Positions 35,537 through 44,560 of a stretch of DNA of 64,000 nt are shown here, piece by piece. The notes under the pieces were generated by a model. It had not been told where the DNA came from and searched no databases. It saw only the letters and a list, made by a program, of their open reading frames with translations. The position numbers and the translations under genes were made by a program. The stretch lies in NCBI RefSeq assembly GCF_900089835.1, contig NZ_OANU01000010.1, positions 1 to 64,000 of the forward strand, in the 5' to 3' direction. Within the stretch, counting starts at the first letter, position 1. Each line of letters begins with the position of its first letter. Source of the DNA: Vibrio thalassae. Its GTDB lineage: Bacteria; Pseudomonadota; Gammaproteobacteria; Enterobacterales; Vibrionaceae.

Positions 35537-36155
35537 ATCTCGATATTGCCCCAAGTGCCTAAAAGCTAAGCGTGCTTGTATTTGTCAGTGGATTCAACCC
35601 ATTCACTGTGACACACAATTGATTATTTTGCAGCACCAGAGCGAAGAAAAGCGCCCACTTGGTACAGCGCGAATTTTATCGATGTCATTGCCGAACGGCT
35701 ACCTTTTTGTGGGTGAGAACTTTTCGACTCATCAAGTGCTTAATGATTTGTTAGCCGATGATGCCTACCAATCTGTGGTGTTGTATCCGGGTGAAGACTC
35801 CGTGGAGTTATCACATGTAAAATGCGCGAAGTCTAACAAACATTTGCGTGTCATTTTACTTGATGGAACATGGAAGAAAGCGTTTAAAATGTGGAAGTTG
35901 TCTACAAATCTACATAGCTTGCCGATGATTAAATTACCAGAAACCTTGCAAGGTGATTACCGTATTCGCAAGGCTCCGTCTCCTAATGCGTTGTCCACGG
36001 TTGAAGCAGGTCATCATATTATTCAAACATTGGAGCCGGAACTGAATTTCGACGCTATGCTGGTCGCTTTCGATAAAATGATTCAGTTCCAAATTCAACA
36101 AATGCCGTCAGGTGTTTATGAAAAGAACTACCATTCGCCGCGTTCAAACGAGTAA
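35517..36155 (+). CDS. tapT: tRNA-uridine aminocarboxypropyltransferase (DTW family)
   Basis: DTW-domain enzyme related to YfiP/TapT of E. coli, which makes the acp3U base in tRNA using S-adenosylmethionine. A Cys-rich N-terminal motif, CPKCLKAKRACIC, follows the start. The hallmark DGTW motif is in VILLDGTWKKAFKMW, and the C-terminal block RIRKAPSPNALSTVEAG is conserved in the family. The start is ATG 35517 or the in-frame GTG at 35529. The longer frame back to 35442 would lie deep inside rrtA and is unlikely. Confidence 0.82.
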   Translation: MPKEVSISRYCPKCLKAKRACICQWIQPIHCDTQLIILQHQSEEKRPLGTARILSMSLPNGYLFVGENFSTHQVLNDLLADDAYQSVVLYPGEDSVELSHVKCAKSNKHLRVILLDGTWKKAFKMWKLSTNLHSLPMIKLPETLQGDYRIRKAPSPNALSTVEAGHHIIQTLEPELNFDAMLVAFDKMIQFQIQQMPSGVYEKNYHSPRSNE

Positions 36156-36166
36156 ACGCTGACCCA

Positions 36167-37498
36167 TTAATACCCTGAATGAGCGGCAAATAACTGCTGA
36201 TGCATCTTTTGAGCATAGCCATCGGTCATCGCGGAAATATAGTCGGCGATTACGCGCATACCAGTATCTTGCTGACCACAGGCTTTACGCCAAAGGTTAC
36301 GGGTTGACTCAGGGAGTAAGCGTTCCGGATCGGCGCTAAAGGCTTCAAACAAGTCCATAATAATTTGCTGCCCTTTATACTCAACGATTTGTACTCGAGG
36401 CACTTGAATAACAAACTCACTGACAAATCGCTTGAGGATCTCCAGCACACGCTCCATACCGCTATCAAGATACGCGTTGTAGTGAAGCAAAGGCTGTTCA
36501 AAACTGGCTTCAGGAACTTTTTTAACCTCAATGCTGGTCAGTAGAGCGTTTACAATGCCGCCAATGGCATCTTTGCGTTCGTAGTGCTTACCGGAAAAAA
36601 GTAGCTCTGTAATCGAGTCTATATGGTCTGACAGCCAAGTATTGGTTTGGGTCTTTAGCTGCTCTGCTGCATTCGCTTGCCACATATCTTTATCTACCAA
36701 CTCGAGAACAATGGCGTCTTCTAAATCATGCACCCCATAAGCAATATCGTCGGCGAGCTCCATAATAGAGCAATCCAGTGATTTGAATTGAGTCTTGTTG
36801 TGTTGAAGTGGTGTTAGCTGCTCGAATCGCATGGTTGGTAGATGCTGTTTGTCACGCTCGGAGAGGGGAGCGATGACCCAGTCAAACTGCAATTGGTCTT
36901 TATCGTATATCCCTTTAGCCGGAGCCCAATCTTTGGCTTTTAACTGACGCTGGTTAGTGACCGGATGCGGCTGCTTATCAGCGCAAGTTTGGCTGACAAG
37001 AGCCGGATATTTAAGTAATCCTAACAGACTGCGACGAGTTAGGTTCATCCCATGATGCTCGGTGTAAGGCTCAAGTTGAGTAACGATGCGGAACGTTTGA
37101 GCATTGCCCTCAAAGCCGCCATAGTCGCGCATCATATAGTTGAGAGCAACTTCGCCACCATGCCCATAAGGTGGATGTCCGATATCATGGGCAAGGCAGA
37201 GTGCTTCAATCAACGCATCAGAGGGCAGTAATGATTCAAGTGCAGGCTGTTTTTGTTTTAATTGAGCCACGATACCGGAGCCAATTTGCGCCGCTTCAAG
37301 TGAATGCGTTAGCCGTGTGCGATGGAAGTCATTAACACCGGTCCCATGAACTTGAGTCTTCGCTTGCAGTCGCCTAAAAGCCGCAGAATGTAGAATTCTC
37401 GCCCTATCGCGTTGAAAGGGATCTCGATGGTCGTTACGTCTAAGTTTGTGCTCATCGCTATGTCGGGCTTGCCAAATTTGCATGGATTCTAATGGCAT
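36167..37498 (-). CDS. dgt: Dgt-type deoxynucleoside triphosphate triphosphohydrolase
   Basis: HD-domain dNTPase of about 443 residues that splits dGTP-type nucleotides into nucleoside and triphosphate. The metal-binding HD pattern is seen as RLTHSLEAAQIG and CLAHDIGHPPYGHGGE, with a later ELADDIAYGVHDLED. This is the shorter dGTPase subgroup; related proteins in gamma-proteobacteria can limit phage by depleting dGTP. ATG 37498 was preferred because AAGGAG lies five bases upstream. It is followed by housekeeping genes, not other defence genes. yfbR lies 18 bases upstream in the same direction. Confidence 0.88.
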   Translation of the reverse strand: MPLESMQIWQARHSDEHKLRRNDHRDPFQRDRARILHSAAFRRLQAKTQVHGTGVNDFHRTRLTHSLEAAQIGSGIVAQLKQKQPALESLLPSDALIEALCLAHDIGHPPYGHGGEVALNYMMRDYGGFEGNAQTFRIVTQLEPYTEHHGMNLTRRSLLGLLKYPALVSQTCADKQPHPVTNQRQLKAKDWAPAKGIYDKDQLQFDWVIAPLSERDKQHLPTMRFEQLTPLQHNKTQFKSLDCSIMELADDIAYGVHDLEDAIVLELVDKDMWQANAAEQLKTQTNTWLSDHIDSITELLFSGKHYERKDAIGGIVNALLTSIEVKKVPEASFEQPLLHYNAYLDSGMERVLEILKRFVSEFVIQVPRVQIVEYKGQQIIMDLFEAFSADPERLLPESTRNLWRKACGQQDTGMRVIADYISAMTDGYAQKMHQQLFAAHSGY

Positions 37499-37516
37499 CA
37501 CAACTCCTTGAAGTGG

Positions 37517-38101
37517 CTAACTTATCTCGTCAAGAGAAAGCTCAAAGCTTGGTGCAAAGGTGTTAAGGAAATAGTCCATCTCTTCGGTCTTTTTTTCAAG
37601 TAACGTTTGATCTAAACGCTTCTTGGCGAGTGCGAACTCATGGTTACCTGCGCTCAACTCCTCAAGGCACTTTAAATAGGCACAGATAGAATCGGCTTGT
37701 TTGACGATTTGAGTGTCTTCTTCGTAAGCGTATTCTGAAATTAAGAAAGGCTTGAAATCTTCCTGAAACTCTTCCGGTAACATCGAGAGCAGCTTTCGCT
37801 CAGCGGCAGACTCTATTTTTTTGTATTCCTTAGCGATTTCAGGGTTGTAATATTTCACAGGGGTGGGGAGGTCACCAGTCAAAACTTCACTGGTATCGTG
37901 ATACATGGCAAGAATAGCGATGCGCTCTGGATTAGTGTTACCACCAAATTTCTTGTTTTTAATGATAGCTAAAGCGTGCGCGACAAAGGCTACTTGAAGG
38001 CTGTGTTCAGAGATATTTTCGGTTGAAACCGAACGCATTAATGGCCAGCGTTGGATCAGTTTCATTCGAGCAAGGTGAGCAAAAAAATGACTTTCTTTCA
38101 T
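37517..38101 (-). CDS. yfbR: 5'-deoxynucleotidase YfbR
   Basis: HD-domain phosphohydrolase of 194 residues that dephosphorylates dNMPs. The metal ligands are visible in [18 protein letters not shown] and [20 protein letters not shown]. The gene is directly upstream of dgt on the same strand, so two enzymes that lower deoxynucleotide pools may be co-expressed. It starts 85 bases after alaA ends, with AGGGAT as ribosome binding site. Confidence 0.92.
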   Translation of the reverse strand: MKESHFFAHLARMKLIQRWPLMRSVSTENISEHSLQVAFVAHALAIIKNKKFGGNTNPERIAILAMYHDTSEVLTGDLPTPVKYYNPEIAKEYKKIESAAERKLLSMLPEEFQEDFKPFLISEYAYEEDTQIVKQADSICAYLKCLEELSAGNHEFALAKKRLDQTLLEKKTEEMDYFLNTFAPSFELSLDEIS

Positions 38102-38122
38102 ACAGCGTAATCCCTTATTACT

Positions 38123-38148
38123 AGCGCCGAACTTATTTATTCGGCGCT
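38123..38148 (-). other. hairpin between alaA and yfbR
   Basis: AGCGCCGAA (38123-38131) and TTCGGCGCT (38140-38148) form a perfect 9-bp stem around an AT loop. The sequence that follows on the minus strand is not T-rich, so it may slow rather than stop transcription from alaA into yfbR. Confidence 0.55.
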
Positions 38149-38185
38149 CATTAAGAATAGGCTTTATAGCAGTGTTATGAAAGAG

Positions 38186-39400
38186 TTACTGGCTATATGT
38201 GCTTAAGAATTTTTCAAATCGACCGATCGCCATTTCCAGATCTTCGATATGTGGCAATGTGACGATGCGGAAGTGATCCGGTTTAGGCCAGTTAAAGCCG
38301 GTGCCTTGCACCAGTAGTACTTTTTCCTGTTTCAAGAAATCTAGCACCATACGTTGGTCATCTTTGATGCTGTATATCTTGGTGTCGATCTTCGGGAATA
38401 AATACATGGCGCCTTTGGGCTTAACGCAAGAGATGCCAGGAATTTGAGTAATCAACTCATAGGCTTTATCTCGCTGTTCCAACAAACGGCCGCCTGGCAA
38501 GATAAGCTCGTTAATGCTTTGATAGCCACCTAATGCGGTTTGAATCGCATGTTGCATTGGAACGTTCGCGCACAAACGCATTGAAGCGAGCATCTCAAGA
38601 CCTGCAATATAACCTTTAGCGTATTCTTTAGGTCCGGTCATAAACATCCAACCACCGCGGAAGCCACAAACGCGGTATGACTTAGATAGACCGTTAAAGG
38701 TCACAACCAAGACGTCTTCTGTTAGGGTTGCAACCGAAGTGTGAGTCGCACCGTCGTAAAGAATTTTGTCGTAGATCTCATCGGCGAAGATGATTAACTT
38801 GTGCTGGCGAGCAATTTCTACCACTTCAAGCAAGAAATCGCGGCTATACACTGCGCCCGTTGGGTTATTCGGGTTGATCAGCACGATACCACGTGTCTTT
38901 GGTGTGATTTTCTTCTTGATATCGTCTAGGTCGGGGTACCAGTCAGCTTGTTCGTCGCATAGGTAATGCACAGGACTACCACCGGAAAGAGAAACGGCCG
39001 CAGTCCACAACGGATAATCAGGAGCGGGAACTAACATTTCATCTCCGTTGTTTAACAGAGCCTGCATCGCCATTACAATAAGCTCCGATGCACCGTTGCC
39101 GATGTAGACATCTTCAACGTCTAGGCTACGAATCCCTTTACGTTGATAATGTTGAACCACAGCTTTCCGTGCGGAGTATATACCTTTGGAATCACAATAT
39201 CCTTGAGATGTCGGTAGATTCCTGATGACATCGACTAATATTTCATCAGGGGCGTCAAAACCGAATGGGGCTGGATTACCGAGATTGAGTTTCAGTATTT
39301 TATGTCCCTCTTCCTCCATGCGCTTAGCATGTTTGAGTACAGGGCCCCTAATGTCGTAGCAGACATTGTCGAGTTTTGACGACATCTCGATATTTTTCAT
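38186..39400 (-). CDS. alaA: alanine transaminase AlaA
   Basis: PLP-dependent class I aminotransferase of 404 residues, close to E. coli YfbQ/AlaA, which makes alanine from pyruvate and glutamate. The N-terminal KLNLGNPAPFGFDAPDEI, the VLINPNNPTGAVYS block (near 175) and the PLP-binding lysine in FNGLSKSYRVCGFRGGW are as expected. It is divergent from menF. In E. coli the gene also neighbours yfbR. Confidence 0.93.
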   Translation of the reverse strand: MKNIEMSSKLDNVCYDIRGPVLKHAKRMEEEGHKILKLNLGNPAPFGFDAPDEILVDVIRNLPTSQGYCDSKGIYSARKAVVQHYQRKGIRSLDVEDVYIGNGASELIVMAMQALLNNGDEMLVPAPDYPLWTAAVSLSGGSPVHYLCDEQADWYPDLDDIKKKITPKTRGIVLINPNNPTGAVYSRDFLLEVVEIARQHKLIIFADEIYDKILYDGATHTSVATLTEDVLVVTFNGLSKSYRVCGFRGGWMFMTGPKEYAKGYIAGLEMLASMRLCANVPMQHAIQTALGGYQSINELILPGGRLLEQRDKAYELITQIPGISCVKPKGAMYLFPKIDTKIYSIKDDQRMVLDFLKQEKVLLVQGTGFNWPKPDHFRIVTLPHIEDLEMAIGRFEKFLSTYSQ

Positions 39401-39573
39401 TGCTATATTCCTAAAAAATCGGTTATTTCTTTACTAAATTACACTAAATCGCCTTTTGGGAGAATAAAAATCTACATAAAGTGAAGATTAAAGATTTGAT
39501 ATGAGTTAGGTGGTAATGAGCCACTTAACAATGCGAGCAATTAAAGCGTGTGTTTCTTGATCTATGTAGTTGG

Positions 39574-39631
39574 TATAAATAGAGTATCTCGTGTATATAA
39601 GATTAAAAGTTACAGTTTTGAGGTTGATTTG
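39574..39631 (+). promoter_or_regulatory. menF: extended -10 promoter and TTG start site of menF
   Basis: TGGTATAAAT (TATAAA at 39574-39579) forms an extended -10 element. Transcription from it would begin near 39586, after the GTG at 39548 that would otherwise give a longer reading frame. TGAGGT (39619-39624) sits five bases before TTG at 39629. Together these argue that TTG 39629 is the real start of menF. Confidence 0.55.
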
Positions 39632-40936
39632 TCTCATTTAACAAAAGCTATCACTCAGCTTGTTGAAAAATTAGAGCGTGCGCCACAAGGCACTAAGCGT
39701 CTAGAACAAGAACTACTGGGTCCACCAAACACCCATTGTATAGACTGGTTGGACACACAGCCTCATTATCCTAAGTTCTACTGGCAGTCGCGAGACACCC
39801 GTGAAGAGGTGGTCGCACTTGGTCAGTTGCACACATTTTCTGAGCCGGCCCCAGCTTACACCATTTTGAGCGATAACCAGCGAGTTTGGGGCGGTCGTTC
39901 TTTTGACGGTCATTCTGAGAAAAATCGTCGCTGTATGTCTGCGTTTTTCTTTTTACCTCAAGTGGAATTGATCCGTTTCGATGATGGCTGGCGCCTCGCG
40001 GTCAACATTGGAATGAGTAAAGAGGTCTCGATTCGAGCATTAAAGCAGCTGGTTGCCGATGCAAAAGAATTAGCGCCACTTGCAAGCGATATTGTCTCTT
40101 TAAGTCATACGCCAGAGAAAGCGCGATGGTGTGAGTTGGTTGAGGACGTGTTGAAAGGCATTGAGCAAGACAAGTTTAAGAAAGTCGTGTTGGCTCGTAA
40201 AACTTGTGTCGATCTTAAACATTCAATATCTCCTGCGCAGCTACTTAAAGCGAGTTACATTCAAAACCATCATAGCTTTCACTTCCTGATGGCGTTGTCT
40301 CCGGAACATGCCTTTGTTGGCTCCACTCCTGAGCGTCTGTATCGACGAGTTGGGCTGGAGTTAGAGACAGAAGCCTTAGCCGGAACTATTGGCCGTGGTG
40401 GGAATGCGGCTCAAGATATGGAACTGGCAAACTGGCTTACTCAAGACCATAAAAACATCAATGAAAACCAATATGTCGTTGATGATATTCTGCACAGTCT
40501 ATCGCCTCACTCAGAACAAGTGCATTTAGAGACTGAGCTTCGTTTGGTGCGACTACGTAAAGTTCAACACCTTAAAAGAAACATCTTGGCGCATTTACAT
40601 CAAGGTATTAATGGTGTGCAGTTATTGCAAGCCTTACAGCCTACGGCGGCGGTGGCTGGGCTACCTAGAGCGGAAGCCATGCAGTATATCCAAGACAATG
40701 AACCGTTTGCTCGAGGTTGGTATGCAGGTTCGGTGGGCTATCTAAGCCATGAAAAAGCAGAGTTCTGTGTCGCAATACGAAGCGCGCTGCTCGTTAAGGA
40801 TGAATTGCAACTCTTTGCTGGTGCTGGGATTGTTCCGGGCTCCATTGCGGACGATGAGTGGCAAGAATTGGATAAAAAGATGTCTACATTGCTGAGCTTA
40901 ATTTCTGACCAACCTTCATTAGGTGTTGCCTCATGA
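39629..40936 (+). CDS. menF: isochorismate synthase MenF
   Basis: Converts chorismate to isochorismate, the first committed step of menaquinone synthesis. From the TTG start it has 435 residues. The C-terminal chorismate-binding domain is clear: KFKKVVLARKTCVDL (Lys general base region), HAFVGSTPERLYRR, ETEALAGTIGRG, and the final GAGIVPGSIADDEWQELDKK. First gene of the six-gene men cluster. Its stop overlaps the menD start by four bases. Confidence 0.92.
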   Translation: MSHLTKAITQLVEKLERAPQGTKRLEQELLGPPNTHCIDWLDTQPHYPKFYWQSRDTREEVVALGQLHTFSEPAPAYTILSDNQRVWGGRSFDGHSEKNRRCMSAFFFLPQVELIRFDDGWRLAVNIGMSKEVSIRALKQLVADAKELAPLASDIVSLSHTPEKARWCELVEDVLKGIEQDKFKKVVLARKTCVDLKHSISPAQLLKASYIQNHHSFHFLMALSPEHAFVGSTPERLYRRVGLELETEALAGTIGRGGNAAQDMELANWLTQDHKNINENQYVVDDILHSLSPHSEQVHLETELRLVRLRKVQHLKRNILAHLHQGINGVQLLQALQPTAAVAGLPRAEAMQYIQDNEPFARGWYAGSVGYLSHEKAEFCVAIRSALLVKDELQLFAGAGIVPGSIADDEWQELDKKMSTLLSLISDQPSLGVAS

Positions 40937-42648
40937 GCTACAACCAAGCTGCTTTAAATAGAGTTTGGACTGAAATCATGATGGAAGAGCTTTATCGCCA
41001 AGGGGTAAAACACGTTTGTATTGCACCTGGTTCACGTTCAACGCCACTGACTCTTGAAGCTGTCGAGCATCCCCATTTAAAGGTTCATACCCATTTTGAT
41101 GAACGTGGTTTAGGGTTTTTAGCCTTAGGTCTTGCTAAATCCAGTCAATCGCCAGTGGCCGTCATTGTCACCTCAGGTACCGCGGTAGCAAATTTACTGC
41201 CAGCGGTGGCTGAATCGCGACTGACGAAAGAAAAGTTAGTATTGTTGACTTCTGACCGTCCAATTGAACTGGTGCAATGTGGAGCGAATCAGGCCATTGA
41301 TCAATTGGGTATTTTTTCCCAGCATGTGACTGAGGCAGTGAATCTGCCATCACCCTCCACTCAGGTTCCAGCAGCATGGTTACTGTCGACAATCGACCAT
41401 GCCTTCTCGCTTCAAGAAAAGCGCGGCGGTAGTATTCATTTTAACTGCCCTTTCCCTGAGCCTCTTTATGGCGGTGAAGACAAAACGGCATTTTCTGACT
41501 ATGTGCAAAGCATCGCCAAATGGCGAATGGCATCGACGTGTTTCGTCGAATATCCTTCTCCAACTGCGGTTGACTACGTTGCCCAGATTAACGCCCTCAA
41601 TCTGAGTAACCGAAAAGGCGTGATCATAGTTGGCAGTGTATCTCTGGCTGTGGCGCAACAAGCCGGGCTACTGGCACAGCAGTTAGGTTGGCCACTCCTT
41701 TGTGATCCACAGGCAGGTATAGGTGGCGATTGGCAGCGTTACGATATTTGGCTTCAGAATCCACAAGCATCAGGTCTATTGTCACAAGCCGATACTGTGC
41801 TGCAGGTCGGAGCAAGGCTGGTGTCTAAACGCCTAAACGCATGGCTGAAGTCACACGCTCAACATAGCGAATATCTGCTCTTAAGCGAGTTTGATGACAG
41901 ACTCAACCCAGACCATGTGACATTAAGGCACTACCAAGTCAACATCGAACAGTGGTTAGAATCCGCACTGCGTGCGCGCAAACATAGTCAACACGCAGGG
42001 TGGGGCGATAAGCTGAAATCATGGTCGGGATTAGTCCCAAGATTAGCGCCAACTCGACGTCACCTTACCGAGTTTGATGTCGCGTGCAGTATTGAACGAC
42101 TGCCAAACAACATTAATCTGTTTTTAGGCAATAGTCTTATCGTTAGGCTGGTAGATATGCTGGCCAATCCAAAAGGGATTGAAACCTACAGCAATAGGGG
42201 CGCTTCAGGGATTGATGGTTTGGTTGCCTCGGCAAGCGGTGTTCATCGAGATAAAGGCCGTTCTACCGTCTTATATTTGGGCGATACATCACTGTTATAC
42301 GACTTAAATTCTTTGTCTCTCTTTACTCACACCCAAGCACCCTGTGTTATCGTCGTCACTAACAACGATGGCGGTGCTATCTTTGACATGCTACCCGTCC
42401 CACAAGATAAAAAAGTTCGCTGCTACCAAATGCCTCACGGTTTGCGTTTTGAACATGCAGCGGCTCAATTTGGGTTGGGCTATTGTATGGTCAAATCACG
42501 CCAAGATCTCGATGCCCAAATACAGCAACACTTGGTCAGCGGACAAGGCTCACTATTAATTGAAACTGTCACAGCCAGTGATGAAGTCGCTGATATGATT
42601 CGTCAACTTGGTCGCGACATCAGTTCGTTTCAGACTCATGCTTCATAG
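40933..42648 (+). CDS. menD: SEPHCHC synthase MenD
   Basis: Thiamine-diphosphate enzyme that joins isochorismate and 2-oxoglutarate. It is 571 residues. Landmarks are CIAPGSRSTPLTLEA near 35-49, HFDERGLGFLALGLAKSS, GTAVANLLPAVAES, and the ThDP-binding end of the chain with YLGDTSLLYDLNSL and VVTNNDGGAIFDMLP. Full length. Coupled to menF in front and overlapping menH behind. Confidence 0.95.
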   Translation: MSYNQAALNRVWTEIMMEELYRQGVKHVCIAPGSRSTPLTLEAVEHPHLKVHTHFDERGLGFLALGLAKSSQSPVAVIVTSGTAVANLLPAVAESRLTKEKLVLLTSDRPIELVQCGANQAIDQLGIFSQHVTEAVNLPSPSTQVPAAWLLSTIDHAFSLQEKRGGSIHFNCPFPEPLYGGEDKTAFSDYVQSIAKWRMASTCFVEYPSPTAVDYVAQINALNLSNRKGVIIVGSVSLAVAQQAGLLAQQLGWPLLCDPQAGIGGDWQRYDIWLQNPQASGLLSQADTVLQVGARLVSKRLNAWLKSHAQHSEYLLLSEFDDRLNPDHVTLRHYQVNIEQWLESALRARKHSQHAGWGDKLKSWSGLVPRLAPTRRHLTEFDVACSIERLPNNINLFLGNSLIVRLVDMLANPKGIETYSNRGASGIDGLVASASGVHRDKGRSTVLYLGDTSLLYDLNSLSLFTHTQAPCVIVVTNNDGGAIFDMLPVPQDKKVRCYQMPHGLRFEHAAAQFGLGYCMVKSRQDLDAQIQQHLVSGQGSLLIETVTASDEVADMIRQLGRDISSFQTHAS

Positions 42649-43492
42649 TCAGTTTGTTCAAGCACAAAAAGGAAAAGCCGGTGGAAAGCCTCTCGTGGTG
42701 TTTCTGCACGGCTTTTTAGGTGCGGGCGATGACTGGAAAGCGGTGAAGGACTATTTGACCGGTTACGATAAACTATTTATCGATTTACCTGGACATGGAG
42801 AAAGCCACTCGATCCAAAGCACAAGTTTTGATGCCGTTTGCGGATTGATTCACTCAAGCGTACTAAAATGTATTGAAACACAAAAGCAAAGTGCCACAAG
42901 GCCGATATGTTTGGTAGGCTATTCATTGGGCGCTAGGCTTGCGATGTACTTTGTGACGGAGTATTTCAAAATCCAGAGTCACCTAACTCCAGTTTTAGTG
43001 GCGGGGCTTGTCATTGAGGGCGGTAATTTTGGCTTGGACTCACAGGCAGCGCGTCACGCTAGGCTTGCCAATGATCTAGCATGGTCAGAGCGATTCAAAA
43101 ATGACGATATTGCAGAGGTTTTAAGCGATTGGTATCAACAACCGGTCTTTTCTTCCTTAAATCATGAGCAAAGACAACATTTGATTGCCAAACGAAGTGT
43201 TAACCTTGGTGATAAGTTAAGTCAGATGCTGATGTCGACATCGTTAGCCCATCAACCGGATTTACTGCCCCAGATACGGCAGCTGCAATTCAGTAATGGC
43301 AGTCGGCCTTTGTATATCACAGGCGAACGGGACAAAAAATTTACTGCTCTAGCAAAACATAGCCATCTTGATTGTCAGATCATTATGGGTGCTGGGCATA
43401 ATGTGCACAAAGAGCAGCCTGAAGTCTTTGCTTCGGTGCTACTTGGTTATCTAGAACAAATGGGCGAAAGCCCGAGAAAAAAATTGGAATAG
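42638..43492 (+). CDS. menH: SHCHC synthase MenH
   Basis: Alpha/beta hydrolase-fold lyase that releases pyruvate from SEPHCHC. From ATG 42638 it has 284 residues; this start lies within the last codons of menD (11-base overlap) and gives the usual length. An oxyanion-hole block VVFLHGFLGAGDDW, the nucleophile in VGYSLGARLAMYF and the His in GAGHNVHKEQP are visible. A longer frame from 42608 is possible but would lengthen the overlap. Confidence 0.9.
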   Translation: MLHSQFVQAQKGKAGGKPLVVFLHGFLGAGDDWKAVKDYLTGYDKLFIDLPGHGESHSIQSTSFDAVCGLIHSSVLKCIETQKQSATRPICLVGYSLGARLAMYFVTEYFKIQSHLTPVLVAGLVIEGGNFGLDSQAARHARLANDLAWSERFKNDDIAEVLSDWYQQPVFSSLNHEQRQHLIAKRSVNLGDKLSQMLMSTSLAHQPDLLPQIRQLQFSNGSRPLYITGERDKKFTALAKHSHLDCQIIMGAGHNVHKEQPEVFASVLLGYLEQMGESPRKKLE

Positions 43493-43495
43493 AGC

Positions 43496-44362
43496 ATGGC
43501 TAAAACAGTTGGACTAACAGAAGAAGAACTTTACGCGCCAGTGAATTGGGCTGACGTAACCGGCGATTTCGAAGATATTCAGTACCACAAATCTGAAGAC
43601 GGTATCGCGAAGATTACGATTGCCCGTCCTCAAGTTCACAATGCATTCACCCCAAGAACGGTCAACGAAATGATCAAAGCGCTAGCGGATGCTCGTTATG
43701 ATGAAAGTGTTGGTGTGATCATTCTTACCGGTTTAGGTGAAAAAGCTTTCTGTTCTGGTGGTGACCAAAGTGTTCGTGGCGACTACGGCGGCTACCAAGA
43801 TGATTCAGGTACTCATCACCTAAATGTCCTAGACTTCCAACGTCAGATCCGTACTTGTCCTAAACCAGTTATTGCTTCTGTAGCTGGCTGGGCAGTGGGG
43901 GGCGGTCATGTTTTGCACATGATGTGTGACCTAACGATTGCCGCGAAAAATGCTCAGTTTGGCCAAACTGGTCCGAAAGTAGGTTCCTTTGATGGGGGGT
44001 GGGGGGCGTCTTATATGGCTCGTATCGTTGGTCAGAAAAAAGCACGCGAAATCTGGTTCTTATGCCGCTTTTACGATGCACAAGAGGCGTTAGATATGGG
44101 ACTCGTTAACACAGTCGTGCCGCTTGAAGATCTGGATAAAGAGACCGTCCGTTGGTGCCGTGAAGTGCTTCAACATAGTCCAATGGCGCTTCGTTGTCTG
44201 AAAGCAGCTCTGAACGCGGACTGTGATGGTCAAGCTGGCTTACAAGAGCTAGCAGGTAACGCAACGATGATGTTCTATATGACTGATGAAGGTCAGGAAG
44301 GGCGTAACGCATTTAATGAAAAGCGTCGTCCAGACTTTAATAAATTCCCAAGAAACCCATAA
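43496..44362 (+). CDS. menB: 1,4-dihydroxy-2-naphthoyl-CoA synthase MenB
   Basis: Crotonase-family enzyme that closes the naphthoquinone ring from OSB-CoA. It is 288 residues. Conserved parts are [17 protein letters not shown], the oxyanion-hole region [20 protein letters not shown], and [20 protein letters not shown], followed by [12 protein letters not shown]. It begins three bases after menH. Gene order menF-D-H-B-C-E is maintained. Confidence 0.96.
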   Translation: MAKTVGLTEEELYAPVNWADVTGDFEDIQYHKSEDGIAKITIARPQVHNAFTPRTVNEMIKALADARYDESVGVIILTGLGEKAFCSGGDQSVRGDYGGYQDDSGTHHLNVLDFQRQIRTCPKPVIASVAGWAVGGGHVLHMMCDLTIAAKNAQFGQTGPKVGSFDGGWGASYMARIVGQKKAREIWFLCRFYDAQEALDMGLVNTVVPLEDLDKETVRWCREVLQHSPMALRCLKAALNADCDGQAGLQELAGNATMMFYMTDEGQEGRNAFNEKRRPDFNKFPRNP

Positions 44363-44371
44363 ACATTGGTA

Positions 44372-44394
44372 CCAAGGCATGTCTTTTGCCTTGG
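44372..44394 (+). other. hairpin in the menB-menC gap
   Basis: CCAAGGCA (44372-44379) and TGCCTTGG (44387-44394) form a perfect 8-bp stem with a 7-base loop, nine bases after menB stops. The following bases are T-rich but interrupted. The 198-base gap 44363-44560 is the only large break in the otherwise overlapping men cluster. I see no convincing gene in it. Confidence 0.5.
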
Positions 44395-44560
44395 CGTCAT
44401 GTTGTTTTGGCCATATTTAGATACATTTTATCCTCAATTACTGCGAGTAAATTTGGAACTCTTGAATCGAAATGTGGCCTAACTGCGGTGTATTTAGCGT
44501 CGCTGACGGGCTCGTGGTTTGTGTCAGCGGCGTGTACTTCCTATGAAGTGGGACTCTATT

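Noticed and set aside
36167..37498. A phage-defence island around dgt
   Set aside because: The neighbours (yfbR, alaA, men genes, tapT) are housekeeping, and no integrase, toxin-antitoxin or other defence gene is nearby.
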